NCBI RefSeq assembly: GCF_002994745.2
Contig: NC_037091.1
Coordinates: forward strand, 58,064,612 to 58,128,611
Direction: 5' to 3'
Length of the DNA: 64,000 nucleotides
From: Rosa chinensis
Lineage: Eukaryota > Streptophyta > Magnoliopsida > Rosales > Rosaceae
Part shown: positions 23,899-35,320 of the stretch, piece by piece
Layout: every line of letters begins with the position of its first letter
How positions within the stretch are numbered: the first letter of the stretch is position 1
Translations under genes and position numbers: made by a program
Notes under the pieces: model-generated
Told to the model about the DNA's origin: nothing
The model's input: the letters and a program-made list of their open reading frames with translations, nothing else
The model's database searches: none

Positions 23899-24878
23899 TT
23901 CTCCTCCACTATGAAAGAACTCGCCCTCGAGTTCCTCTTGAATAAAGGACAAGAATAGGTAGACAAAAGACTTAAGAAAAAATTAGACAATTGAACCTGT
24001 AGATTATTGGCCGGATCTTCTGCATATTCTGATGGCACAATCATGAACCCAACACCATAGATGAGTCTGTCATATGCATTTTGGCTTTCATAGGCAACCG
24101 TAGTAGATTCTTCTTGGCGCTCAAGGTTGCATTCTTGAATGACATCGGGTTCTGAATGATTTATTTCAGGATCCAAGACTTCACCATTACAAATAACCAT
24201 GTCTTCATGAGCAATTTCATCTTTAACATCTTCTTGATCATGATGGATGATTTCTTGTGGAGTTTCTTCCATCAGAAAATTTTCTGGCTTTTCTTCAGAT
24301 AAACTATTAATCTCAACGGGCAAAGAAAATTCTTTGGACTTTAACTTCTTCTCAAAAACCTTGGGAGGGTAATTCTTGATCGAAAAATCTCTAGGCAAAA
24401 ATTTTTCGTTAAGAAGACCTTTCATCTTCCTCCATGTTCGAACACGCTCTTTTCCTTGCCTCTGACGAGAGCTTTGCAACTGATCCCACCAATAAGCAGC
24501 ATCTTTCTTTAGCTTCTGAGAAACCATCTTAGCCTGCTTGTGTTTTGGAACCTCCATGGTCTCAAAGAATCTATCCACTTCAACCTGCCAATCCAGAAAA
24601 TCCTCCGCACTCATGTGACCAGAAAAGTAAGGAATATCAGCCTTGGTTATGAGAACCTCGGAATCATAATTAATATCACCTCCACCACCACATGGAGCTC
24701 TAGCCCGTTGGCCTCCTTCCCCGCCTCTATTCCAATTGTTGTTGTTGTTGTTGTTGTTGTTATTGTTCCTCTCTCCCAACAATCCACGAATTTCTCCAAT
24801 CTGATTGTTCATGGAGTTGATGGCAGCGGTAAACGCTGCCGTGAAAGCTTCGATATCTGATTTTGTAACTTCACCCAT
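23697..24878 (-). CDS. Gag-like protein of the TR-GAG element
   Basis: ATG at 24878 ([20 protein letters not shown]) just downstream of the primer-binding site; 393 residues, ending inside the 3' LTR. An Asn homopolymer follows (codes for the GTT/ATT microsatellite at about 24737-24765), then a Retrotrans_gag core ([38 protein letters not shown]), then an acidic tail. No zinc knuckle. The frame continues upstream into the 5' LTR, but that part is unlikely to be translated. The protein would assemble particles using enzymes from other elements. Confidence 0.8.
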   Translation of the reverse strand: MGEVTKSDIEAFTAAFTAAINSMNNQIGEIRGLLGERNNNNNNNNNNNWNRGGEGGQRARAPCGGGGDINYDSEVLITKADIPYFSGHMSAEDFLDWQVEVDRFFETMEVPKHKQAKMVSQKLKKDAAYWWDQLQSSRQRQGKERVRTWRKMKGLLNEKFLPRDFSIKNYPPKVFEKKLKSKEFSLPVEINSLSEEKPENFLMEETPQEIIHHDQEDVKDEIAHEDMVICNGEVLDPEINHSEPDVIQECNLERQEESTTVAYESQNAYDRLIYGVGFMIVPSEYAEDPANNLQVQLSNFFLSLLSTYSCPLFKRNSRASSFIVEENDVGQEWTQFSRKTIKVKKRRRIKKSDWKIGNSRVIRLLAAGIFKKIWFWTFRVSRVKSQVLILNQI

Positions 24879-24928
24879 TACTACCAAGGTAAATAAAAGA
24901 GACAGGGAAGACCTGCTCTGATACCACC

Positions 24929-25540
24929 TGACGCAGTAGGATTGATATCTAGGTTTACCAGCAATAAACCTAAGCAAAGGATTCTGGAGTCCACCAGAGA
25001 TAAAAGAGAATAATCTCAATTTTATTGATAAAAGATGATAAGATCGTTCTGCAGCCGTTTAAGGTTGCTTATATATGGGAAAGAAATCCTAGGGCGACTA
25101 ACAATAAAACCCTAAAGCCCACGGATTAAAACAAAACAAATCCAAAATAAACTAGAAAACCTAAAATAAAAAGAATGTAAAACTAGCCTTAAAATATTAA
25201 ATCACGAATCGGATAATTAAGACGATACATTTTGGCCTAAATCTGATAGGGCTCACTAAAGTGAGTCTTGAAGATCTCGTCGTTCCCATTCTGGAAAGGT
25301 ATCATGCGTCTCAAACGGACATTCTGGCCAAAAGGTAGTCAAATCTGATTCAAAATCAAAACCTGACTTTTCACACGAGAAACCCGAAAAGTCCAAAACC
25401 AAATCTTCTTGAATATTCCAGCGGCTAGTAACCTGATTACGCGTGAGTTACCTATTTTCCAATCACTTTTCTTGATTCTACGCCGCTTCTTTACTTTTAT
25501 GGTTTTTCGGCTAAACTGGGTCCATTCTTGTCCTACATCA
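24929..25540 (-). repeat. 5' LTR of the TR-GAG element
   Basis: 612 bp, followed in minus sense by the tRNA-Met primer-binding site. Nearly identical to 23287-23898. Confidence 0.95.
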
Positions 25541-25545
25541 CCATT

Positions 25546-26280
25546 AAACTCCGCTTTCTCCACCTTCAACACAAACACCATTACATTTGCATAAACACTC
25601 GACTTGTTCATTCATAAAAATGCACAGAAATAGCAGACAACCATAACTTAAGCTGAGCTTCGTGCTCAAAATCACAACAAATTAGGTTTCAATTCGATTG
25701 GAACGTAGCATCAATATGAAATCTGATTCAGAAGATCTAGAACCTGATTCGCAAACTGAATCAAGGAGAAAGTTGTACCTGGATTTAGCACCAGCTCGAT
25801 CTCGTGGTTTTGGTGCGAATTGCTTAATTCTAGTCTCTTAGGCCCTTCTCTCTTGTCTCTGGTTGGGACTGTGGGGACGTGTGGTTGCTTCCCTTGGATC
25901 CAACGCAACCTTCGTTTTCCCTTGGTCCGATGATCTCGATCGATGGAGGGGTGGCTGGGGTTTTATTCTTCATCGCTTGGGCTATCTTTTGGTGGTGGAG
26001 GTGTCAAAAGTCGACGACCGGAAGTCGAGCTTTCCGGCGTGACAGAGAGAAGGTGAGACAAAGAGAGAGAGCAGAGAGAAAGAGGCATGTGCGGCTGAAA
26101 GAGGAAGAAGGAGAAAATGAGAAAGGCTATGGTGAGAGTGAGAGAGAGTGATTTTCAGCTGGAGGCGGACTGGGTGTTTTGCTCGATGGAATGGAGAGGG
26201 AACGAGTTGAAAGAGTATAAGTGTTAAAAGTATAAGTCAAACCCTAACTAAAGTCAGCTATTCATTGTATCAAAAAAAAA
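25546..26280. other. Interior of the CACTA-like element, promoter or UTR-like
   Basis: Purine-rich stretches (GAGAGA/AAGAGA at about 26045-26150) and no convincing ORF. On the minus strand it would lie upstream of the captured coiled-coil exon, so it may be that gene's promoter and 5' UTR. Confidence 0.4.
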
Positions 26281-26928
26281 AAATCTAAAACTCAGACGAC
26301 ATCAAATAAAATGCATTGTCTGAAACTCATGTAACAACAGACAAATTAAAAACCATTGTCTGAACAACTTAAATCAAACAACATCTTTCAGTAGCCATTG
26401 ACTTACAAGATATCAGACAACAGACACCTAATAACAGTTGTGTGACTGAAAATAATCAGACAACAGCAAAAATCAACCATTGTATAAATGAACCTTAGAC
26501 AACATCACATAATAACTGTTGTCTGAATTAATTCATTCAGACAACATCAAAAAAATAAACCATTGTCTGAAATGATATTGCACAAGAGCCAAGAAAAAAC
26601 TGTTGTCTAATTCGAAAACTCAGACGACACAATATTTCTTGCTGTCGTCTGATTAAATCAGACGACAGTTAAAATGTTTGTTGTCGTCTGATATGTGTTG
26701 TCTGATTCCGAAATTGGTGTAGCCGGATAAAAATGAGTATGCTATCTGATCGACTAAAAACGACTAATTAATGAATAAAACGAATCAATTAATCAAGTTT
26801 GAGTAATAGAATGACCAAATTTGAGGAAATAATTCGTGCCACTTGACCGTACCATTCACATAGACTATCATACAATTTGTACTACTTTGATTAATTGATT
26901 TAGCGTGCTTGCTAGCTTAATTGGTTCA

Positions 26929-27351
26929 TCAGTAGGCAGCTAATTGGCGAGAAGCTGCCAACCTCTTATAAATCTCCAAAACCAATCTAGCGTCAACGGC
27001 TTCCTCATAACAAGAAGCCGCCACTGAAACAATCTGATCTTCTGCTTTTGCCACCTTCTTTGATCCTCCTGCAACCCTTCTGGCCCCACCAACATTGCCT
27101 GCCATGCGAACCATCATGTCAACATAAGCCCCATGAAACTTGGCGAAGAGCTTTATCGGCGAAACAAACTTGATCAATCGAAGCTTTCTGATCTTGAAAA
27201 ACCGAGTAGGACTAGTACTCCCATTAGCTCCACCACCGAGCCTTGCAACCCTCATCTTCCTCTTGCTGCAGTCTCCATACAGTCTTTGGTACATTCTCCT
27301 TCTCCAGTACCTCTTCAAGTTTTCGTAGCATGTAGTGGGAACAATCTCCAT
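26929..27351 (-). CDS. Small basic plant protein of unknown function, copy 3 (140 aa)
   Basis: Intact single-exon ORF: MEIVPTTCYENLKRYWRRRMYQRL, a Gly/Ser linker, RFFKIRKLRLIKFVSPIKL, AKFHGAYVDMMVRMAGNVGG, then SVAASCYEEAVD and EIYKRLAASRQLAAY. It is close to the broken copy at 16395-16779 and to copy 4 at 44048-44467. Length and order of motifs match the other intact copies. TATATAAA lies about 100 bp upstream. Function unknown. Confidence 0.8.
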   Translation of the reverse strand: MEIVPTTCYENLKRYWRRRMYQRLYGDCSKRKMRVARLGGGANGSTSPTRFFKIRKLRLIKFVSPIKLFAKFHGAYVDMMVRMAGNVGGARRVAGGSKKVAKAEDQIVSVAASCYEEAVDARLVLEIYKRLAASRQLAAY

Positions 27352-27446
27352 AGTAGTGTGTCTGCGCTCTGTTTCCTCAAGCTTAAAAGAAATTAGGGAT
27401 GTTTGAGACTTTTAGACAGGTGTGTGAAGAGAGAAAGTAAGAAGAG

Positions 27447-27454
27447 TTTATATA
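27447..27454 (-). promoter_or_regulatory. TATA box of small-protein copy 3
   Basis: The minus strand reads TATATAAA, at the same spacing as in copies 2 and 4. Confidence 0.6.
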
Positions 27455-28014
27455 AAAAAGTAGACTTGGAGCGAAGTCAGAATGGAAGGCTTAGTCATTT
27501 GGTCTTGGAGAACACTTCCAGGAATGAGAATCAGAGGCCATATCAGTAGTAAATGAGTTGAGTTTAATTTGTTTGTTTTTATGGTCAAAATAATCTTCGA
27601 ATAATTGAATAATAATAATTTGATCAAGCATGCGGCATGACTTTGCTTAAACTAATTAATCCAATCCATGGCACAATGCTATCGATGCATCCTTAACCAA
27701 ATATTATTCCATGGTCAAATACGTACTCCAATTCATTCAGACTAGAATAATAGGCTCCGTACATGCATATATATTACCAAAAGAAGATTCTTGCAACTGG
27801 CAAATATGTGAAGGCCTAGAAGAATTTTCGTGCTAAAGCTATAGGATAACAACTATAAACACATATATAACAAATCTTAACGAATTCATACTCAACAAGA
27901 TATTTGAACGAGCCGTCTTCATTTGTCTGTACTCTATATTATCCCTTTTTGTTATTTGGAAAAGTTGGAGAGTTAGTCCAAATGGAAGCTTCCTCTTTTA
28001 AGTTCTTATGACCT

Positions 28015-30004
28015 CGAAGATTCAATGGCCTCTGATTCATGTAAAAATGATAATTGGTATATTGATGATGATTACAATTCAGAATATTATAAGATATATA
28101 GGAAATCAATCTACCTTCTATGATATGGAATAATCTAGATCCTAAGTATTATCACAAAAATAAATTACAACGATTGACAAAATGTAAAGGGAAACAATTA
28201 GCATTTACACCTAAATCTTTCCATATCATGAGAGATTCTCAACACTCCCCCTCAAGTTGGAGAGTGAATGTCATGAAGTCCCAACTTGGAAACTAAAGAT
28301 TCAAAACTATCTCTTCCCAATGTCTTTGTGAAAATGTCTGCAATTTGTAGAGAAGAAGGAACATATCTAGTAGAAATCAATCCGGCTTGTAGCTTCTCTC
28401 GAACCACATGACAGTCAATCTCTATATGTTTTGTTCTTTCATGAAAAACTGGGTTGGTGGCAATATGTAATGCAGCTTGGTTGTCACAATACAAAGAAGC
28501 AGGTTTATCATGAATAATATGAAAATCTTGTAAAATGTACCTCAACCAAGTTAATTCTCGACAAGTCATAGCCATAGCACGGTACTCGGCTTCTGCTGAT
28601 GAACACACCACATTACCTTCTTAGATTTCCAAGAAATTAATGAATTACCAAGGAAAACAGAATATCCAGTTGTTGACTTTCTTGTTGTTGGACAACTTGC
28701 CCAATCTGAGTCACAACAAGCTTTTAAAGCCAAATCATTTTCTGATGGAAAGAAAATGCCTTTACCCGGATTTCCCTTAATAAAATGCAATACTCTCATG
28801 GCAGCTTCCATATGAGGTTTTCTTGGCTGCTTCATGAATTGGCTAAGAATCCGAACAGAATACACAATATTTGGTCTTGTCATAGTGAGATAAATGAGTT
28901 TCCCAATCAATCTCCGATAACGTGTGAGATCTTTAAGAATTTCCCCATTTTTAGGTGTAAGATTTAAATTTTGTTCTATAGGAAAATGACATGGACGTGC
29001 TCCTGTAAGACTTGCATCGAGTAGAATATCTAATGCATATTTTCGTTGAGAAACGAAAATTCATTTCTTAGACCGTGAGACTTCAATGCCCAAGAAATAT
29101 TTAAGATTGCCAAGATCATTTATGTGAAATTCCTTATGAAGAAATGCCTTTAATAATTCAATGGCTTTGGGATCATTTCCAATTAGCACAATATCGTCAA
29201 CATAAATGAGCACAGCAGTGAAAGAATTACCAACCACACGTGTAAATAATGAATAATCAGCCTTGGATTGCCTGTAATCAGCCTTTTGAATAGCATTGGA
29301 AAATTTGGAGAACCAATTTCGGCAAGCTTGTTTGAGACCATGCAATGACTTATTTAGTCGACATACCAGATTCTCCCCCTGTCGACTGAATCCAGGTGGA
29401 GGAAGCATATAAACCATGAAGGAATGCATTTTGTACGTCCATTGGATGAAGACTCCAATTTCAGGAGGCAGCAATAGCGAGGAGACACCTAAATGTGGTG
29501 AGCATGGCAGTGGGTGAAAAAGTCTCACAATAATCCACCCCTTCAACTTGGGTGTAACCCTTGGCAACGAGGCGGGCCTTGTAACGTTTAATGGTGCCAT
29601 CTGAATTATACTTGACCTTGTACACTCATTTGCAGCCAATGGGTTCCTTGCCGGGAGGAAGAGGAGTAAGGCTCCAGGTGTTGTTACCCTCCAAGCTTGA
29701 ATTTCAGATGTCATTGCTTCTTGGCATTGATGATTTTTTATGGCCTCTGCAAAACTATTAGGTTCCACATTTCGAGTAATATTGGCAATAAAGGAACGGT
29801 GAGATGAAGAAAAATAGTGATAGGAAATGTAAATAGAAAGTGGATAACGTGTACCTTTATTAGGAAATGGCCACAAAGACGATGAATCCTCCTGGATAGG
29901 CAACACAACATGAGAACAAACATAACTTGTAATTTGACAAAATGTGAAGGGAAACAATTAGCATTTACACCTAAATATTTCCATATCATGAGAGATTCTC
30001 AACA
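28015..30004 (-). mobile_element. Internally deleted Ty1/Copia retrotransposon
   Basis: Minus orientation. The 3' LTR lies at about 28015-28244, preceded by a purine tract (minus strand AACTTGAGGGGGAGTG, 28245-28260). RNase H ([43 protein letters not shown]) is at 28252-28611. A frameshift separates it from 28566-28910 (MTRPNIVYSVRILSQFM). RT is at 29061-29957, with RLNKSLHGLKQACRNW, YVDDIVLIG and LGNLKYFLGIEVS. Gag, protease and integrase are missing. Only the first 65-70 bp of the 5' LTR remain (29937-30004), and they join directly to the pre-RT region. Several frames are broken. Confidence 0.85.
29061..29957 (-). pseudogene. Copia reverse transcriptase remnant
   Basis: 298-codon open stretch with the RT palm motif YVDD. 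The upstream part has lost the expected WVYKIK/GCKWVF segment in this frame (frameshifts near 29400-29650). The frame opens inside the LTR stub, so the start is not native. Confidence 0.75.
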
Positions 30005-31541
30005 CAGGAGGGCATGTTTGGTCCTCGTGGATGAGTATGCTATAATAGTATAATGAGATTCTTACATCTTCAATTAACTTCAAATTATTGTCTAGTTACA
30101 GTCCAAGTCTTCAATTCATCTGAAATTTGAGAGTGAACGTATATTGAAGCATCATAAGTAGCAAATCCCCTGTTCAAATACTTGAAGTTAATATAACTAG
30201 GCACTTTGTTGATAGAAGGGTCTTAACTTCAAAAGTTCTTAATAATAATGTCTTAAAAAAAAAAGTTATCCCTGCATTTTAGTCTATAAAAGTAGAGCAC
30301 CAAACGACAAAAAGAAAGCCTTTCTGAGGTCTTTGCTGAGAAACAGAAGCAGAGTTGCTTTGGCATTAATAAAAACCATCGACAGAAAACATTGTTGACA
30401 TATTGCTGAGAAGAAACAGAAGTACCCACTGCATATAGCTAGCGCATGCAATCTTAATCCTGCAAGCTAAATCAGAAATGAGATCGTTTAAAGAAAGCAA
30501 TAACTGACTAACAAGTGGCACAAGAACATCATTTGATCTGAACAATGATAACTCAAAGATGAATTAGTGGATCTAGGAAGACCTTCTCAAGCAGGCAATC
30601 CAGAGCACAAGTTATGTTTTGTGGACTTTTGGCGGGGCATGGTGGTGAGCTCAACAACCACTACTCCCTACCCCAATGGATTTCTTTTTGTTTCTTACCC
30701 TGCATATCATGGACATAAATCTTTAGACAAAAACAGAATGAAACATCATTGACATAAATCAACGATCAATATCTTTATCCCATTCTCAGAACATTTACAA
30801 ATTCATAGTTAACCAGAATGTCTGCACTAGGAGCTCACCAACCATGGTATAGCGTCAGCAAGTGACTTGCATATTTTCAGAACAACTTTATCCTTTTACC
30901 TGTGAAACTTATGAATTGAACTTCTGATCTATTGTGTACATCATATGAACAAGCCTTGTAAGTCTTCCTTCTGTTAATTACATGCTAATCACTGACTGTT
31001 TCATTCTCTCCATGAATTCTCTTTTTAAGTATACAATAAATGTTTTGAGTGTTTCCAAAGGGTATGGATCCAGCATCAATGAGATAATTTATTAATACTC
31101 AAATGCTCTGTAATGCTCTACCATTCATCACGACTCACAGACAAGAGATACTATCCGGTACCTATACTGATAAGTGGATTCATACTTGGTGAAATGATAT
31201 CTGTCACTGAAAAGTAACACATCTCTTTTGTTGAACAAACCTACATAAGCAAGAGCTGCATTTTCCATGATAAGCAAGAGTGCATGACTCACCCCTGCTT
31301 CTTCAGATATGACGAGACATAGACACCATATAGTATAATTCAAAGCATCCATATGCATTAGTAAGAAAGACTAGCAGAACTTAGCATACAACACTCTTAA
31401 CATATTTTTGTAAAATCAATACATACAACGTCACATTTACCTACAGAAATATCAGCTCCCAGAAACAAATGCAAAACAAAATGTTGTAGCAGAGAACTGC
31501 AAAAATAAATTTCTATCAAACATAAAATTAGTAGTACCTTT
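30005..31541. other. Intergenic region downstream of the F-box pseudogene
   Basis: AT-rich, with no recognised gene. May hold the F-box gene's 3' UTR next to 31542. Confidence 0.4.
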
Positions 31542-32064
31542 TCACATCCTCTCCTTTTGACTGAGTGAAACAAAGGATGGATTGTAACCAATTGCACGAA
31601 AACTCAACTTAGTCCAGGTAACTCTAGCTTTCCTGAGACTCTTTCTTCCTTGATTATAACAAACCACAATCTGATCATTGTAGGACAATAGGATGTCCCC
31701 ATTCCTCAAAAACACCAGCGGTTCATCAGCATCATTGTTGAGTTCTGGTGGTGGATACAAGCCTTCAAAAACAAGAGTTTTTGTCCAAGACTTTTCCACA
31801 CCATAATCCTTCATAACCCACATGTCAAATTGTCGAGGCTCATCACCACATACACATAAAAAGAGACAACCTTCTAACACTCCCAATTTAAGACACTGTT
31901 TAGATTTCTGCTGAATTGGTTTAAAGTAGCCAAGTGGGGGTAGCCTATGATGCACTGACACGGGTACGGGGTACGGGGTGCGATACGATATGATACGTGG
32001 ATACGTTTTTTTTCAAAAAAACAGGATACGATACATTTTGGACATATTTATAAAATAATATGTA

Positions 32065-32072
<8 letters not shown>

Positions 32073-32101
<29 letters not shown>
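32073..32101. repeat. (AT)n microsatellite
   Basis: Uninterrupted AT repeats after an A-run inside the hAT element's 3' region. Confidence 0.95.
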
Positions 32102-32104
<3 letters not shown>

Positions 32105-32295
32105 TTAATAAATATATTTGATGAATATTGCATATAAAATGATGGAATTGCAATGAAACAAGCAATTGAAAGACATAATATTCAAACAATCAAACAAAAC
32201 ATAAGTCAAAGGATCAAATTACTTAACAAATAGTTCAAGCAACATAAATTAAAACTAAGTTCAAGCACAAACAAGCTTCCAAAACTTGCACAACT

Positions 32296-34541
32296 TCAAT
32301 CAACTTCATCCTCATCATCAAAGATTACACCCTCCAATTCCGGTTCATCAAGAGAGAGGTTGGCAACCTCAAGAATGCCTCCATTAACCGTATCCATTGA
32401 GTCAAAATCATCCCCTCCAATATCCCACATCTCTCCACATTTGTATTGTGGAGTTCTCCTTGATAAAAGCCGAAGATTATTGTGCACAAACACCAAATCT
32501 TCGGCTCTTTGTGGTGTAATCCTATTCCTCCTCAAAGAGTGAATAAACTTGTAGGTGCTCCAATTTCTTTCACAACATGAGGAGGAACAAGGTTGTCCTA
32601 GTAGCTTTAAAGCTAACCTTTGGAGATTTGGTGTACTAGATCCATGGACAACCCACCATTTCATTGGTGGCATCTTACCTCTATCATTGATAGAATCACT
32701 ACTTGCAAATTCATCCAAGCATGCCGAAAAAGAGGCAAACTCCTCATTCACACTTCGTCTTTCCTCTTCATTAGCATAGTATTTCTTAAGACATTCTTTT
32801 CTTTCCTTAGAAATCTCACTATCTTGATGTGGAGGAAGACGATTAGGAGCTCCATGAAGATATTCCATGCTATAATATCTACAAGGTCCATATATATAAC
32901 AAAAAATTAACAATTTGTAGTTGGAAGTAAAAATCTAAACTCAATCTCAAATAAATAGTTCAAATTTACCTTGGATTCAATGAATGTGCCGTGCAATGAA
33001 GAGGTGAGGAACTCTTGGTCCATCTTGCTAGCAAAATCGTGTACACCACATCATAAAATTCCGAAGGCTCTTCATGTTCTTTGCCTTCTTGTTTATAGAT
33101 AGCGGCCTTTACTTGCTCAATCATAGCATCCCACCACTCATAAACCTTGTGAACACATGGCTCATCCGTATCACTCCTCCTAAGCATCTCATAGATGGGT
33201 AATGTGAAGGCAAGTATGTAATCAATCTTTGCCCAAGCATCATCATCTAATATCAGTCTTTCACGGCCCTTGCTTTTGTCACATCATCATCTCTATAAGC
33301 TTCCCATTGATCACTTATCACCATCCGTTCTAGAGATTGCTTGATCTTCCTAAATCTCTTAAGCATCACAACAATGGATGCAAAGCGTGTATCAGCAATG
33401 GATAACATCTTCAAGTGGGAGTGCTCATTAAACATAGCCAACCTCATACCATGGTTCATAATGAAATTCTTTATGAACCACACATCCTCAGCAACTTGTG
33501 AAATCCAATTACATGCATCATAAGCAACCTTATTAGAAGTAATGGAACTTGGTGTGCATATGTTCTTCAAAGCAAGGTTTAGTGTATGCACAACACATGG
33601 AGTCCAAAATATGTGTGGAAATCTAGCATTAATAATAGCTCCAGCAGCTTTGCAATTGCTAGCATTATCAGTGATTACCTGGACAACATGTTGTGGACCA
33701 ATCTCCAAAATACTATCAATGAGCAAGTCAGAAATGAAGAACCTGTCTTTCGAATCCCCTTCACAGTTCACTGCTCTCAAAAACATAGGTCCAGATTCAC
33801 AAGCTGCCATAACATTGATAAGTGATCTTCTTTGAGAATCAGACCACCCATCACTACACACACTAACACCCTTTTGTTGCCATGAGAGCTTAATCGGTTC
33901 AACATCTTCTCAATGTGCATCCTTTCTTTGTGTAGAAGAGTGGTTCTCAAAGCATTACCCGATAACCAGGAATTGGACAAGAAGCAGCCCGATTATAAGA
34001 ACGAATATAGTGTGGATTCTTGGCAAGGTTGAATGACAAACCACTGGTATAAAACATTCTTGCTATTTCACAATCCAATTGTTCTCTAGCATTGTTATTG
34101 AACGCCTTTTCAAGCGGTCCACTTACTCCCTTCCTCTTCTTTGGAACCTCCACTACTTCATCCATTAAATCTAGCCCATATGTACTTCCACTTGAAGAAC
34201 CTTCAATGCTTGATGAAGGGAGAGGAACTAGTCTAGGTTGTCCTCTCTTTTTACCGGTCTCATAAGCTTCTACAGTTCTACCAAGCCTTCAACCTCTCTT
34301 TTCTTCTCGTCCGGGATTGACCTACATATTCTAATCCCTTTGCCACTAATCTTGAGAAGATGCAACCTCACTCTATAATGTGATCCATGGAAAGTACCAT
34401 TGCAAAAATGACACTTGAATGTACAATTGCCTCCTTCACCTTTCTTAGGTTGAACAAGGACCGTAACAAATTTCCACAAAGGAGAACCCTTATTATTATC
34501 TCCCACACTTCCACTGGGTTCACCCTCATTAGTAGATGAAT

Positions 34542-34582
<41 letters not shown>

Positions 34583-34599
34583 ACATTTGCATCGCTCAT
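32296..34599 (-). pseudogene. hAT-family transposase, frameshifted
   Basis: ATG at 34599. A (GCTGTT)n-encoded Thr-Ala run is followed by a BED-type finger (FKCHFCNGTFHGSHYRVRLHLL) at 34270-34599. The frame shifts near 34270, near 33970 and near 33885. The DUF659-like region (VCSDGWSDSQRRSLINVMA, ITDNASNCKAAG, TPCVVHTLNLALKNI) is at 33253-33861. The hAT dimerisation region is at 32296-32913 (MKWWVVHG, LALKLLGQPCSSSCCERNWSTY, AEDLVFVHNNLRLL). The order is that of DUF659/hAT transposases. At least three frameshifts make it non-functional. Confidence 0.85.
34546..34582. repeat. (GCTGTT)n microsatellite in the hAT transposase
   Basis: About six hexamer units encoding alternating Thr and Ala just after the transposase start. 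Confidence 0.9.
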
Positions 34600-34654
34600 C
34601 TTCCTAAACAGGTAAGAATAACAATAAAAACGATAAATATATGGTTGCTGCCAA

Positions 34655-34870
34655 GACTTAATTAAACATTCATGTAACTGATTCCAAAACGTAATTCATA
34701 CTCCAAAACATTCATGTAACAGACTTAATTAAACATTCATGTAACTGATTCCAAAACGTAATTCATACTCCAAAACATTCATGTAACAAACTTAATTAAA
34801 CATTCATGTAACTGATTCCAAAACATTCATGTAACAGACTTAATTAAACGATAATTCATACTCCAAAACA
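34655..34870. repeat. Minisatellite, unit about 69 bp
   Basis: Roughly three copies of AACATTCATGTAACTGATTCC followed by AAAACGTAATTCATACTCC. Upstream of the transposase start codon. Confidence 0.8.
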
Positions 34871-34994
34871 TAATTGATTCCAAACCTACTGGCCTACTCA
34901 CTATAATTAATATAAGATGATCCAAAAATCATACCTTTAATAATAGCCCACAGAAGTGACAGAACAAGTTGAAGGTTCAACCCTTCAGGGAACT

Positions 34995-35320
34995 GCTGGA
35001 GCAATTAATAGTCTTCAGAGATGCGAAGATAGTCTTCAGAGAACTGCTGGTCCAATCTTCAAGCTTCAACCCTTCAACCCACACTCCCACAGAGCTTCAA
35101 CCTTCAAGGCTTTCAATTCAGAACATACCCATCAAGCAACAAACAGAGATGCGAAGTAGTCTTCAGAGAATTGCTGGTCCAATCTTCAAGCTTCAACCCT
35201 TCAACCCACACTCCCACAGAGCTTCAACCTTCAAGGCTTTCAATTCAGAACATACCCATCATGCAACAAACAGAGATGCGAAGATAGTCTTCAGAGAACT
35301 CGACCTTCAAGGCTTCAACC
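34995..35320. repeat. Minisatellite, unit about 128 bp
   Basis: Two and a half copies of a unit containing GTCTTCAGAGAAYTGCTGG, CTTCAAGCTTCAACCC and CAATTCAGAACATACCCATC. In the 5' region of the hAT element. Confidence 0.85.

Larger units (their letters stand above)
23287..25540 (-). mobile_element. GAG-only LTR retrotransposon (TR-GAG type), complete, 2254 bp
   Basis: Two 612-bp LTRs (23287-23898 and 24929-25540) differ by one base that I can see (CAGTCGG versus CAGTAGG). In minus sense they run TGATGTAGG...CTGCGTCA. The target duplication CCATT is at 23282-23286 and 25541-25545. The primer-binding site TGGTATCAGAGC (initiator tRNA-Met) is at about 24914-24926, and a polypurine tract GTGGAGGAGAA abuts the other LTR at 23899-23909. 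The internal region codes only for a gag-like protein; there is no protease, RT or integrase. It must be moved in trans. It is nested in the CACTA-like element. Confidence 0.95.
19502..26724. mobile_element. CACTA-like non-autonomous DNA transposon, 7.2 kb, carrying gene fragments
   Basis: Left end CACTACACCAATTT and right end AAATTGGTGTAGCC are inverted over the CTACACCAATTT core. Both sides have dense subterminal copies of TCAGACGACAG / CTGTCGTCTGA (19515-19900 and 26290-26700) in both orientations. GGAT flanks both ends (19498-19501 and 26725-26728). The empty site survives in copy A at about 16204-16213. There is no transposase. The interior carries PP2A scaffold exons (21.2-22.7 kb), the first exon of another gene (about 23.17 kb) and a nested LTR element (23287-25540). 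CACTA is the best class; the right terminus reads TAGCC rather than TAGTG. Confidence 0.8.
19078..28014. repeat. Segmental duplication, copy B (interrupted by a CACTA-like element)
   Basis: 19078-19501 matches copy A's 15773-16212. 26729 onward resumes the match at ATAAAAATGAGTATGCTATCTGATC, equivalent to copy A at about 16204. The intact small-protein gene is at 26929-27351. The tail (27550-28014) matches the flank of the 44-kb copy, including the site where the Tat retrotransposon inserted there. Confidence 0.85.

Noticed and set aside
24879..25019. N-terminal extension of the gag-like ORF of the TR-GAG element
   Set aside because: It lies in the 5' LTR and primer-binding site. The natural start is the ATG at 24878 after the primer-binding site.
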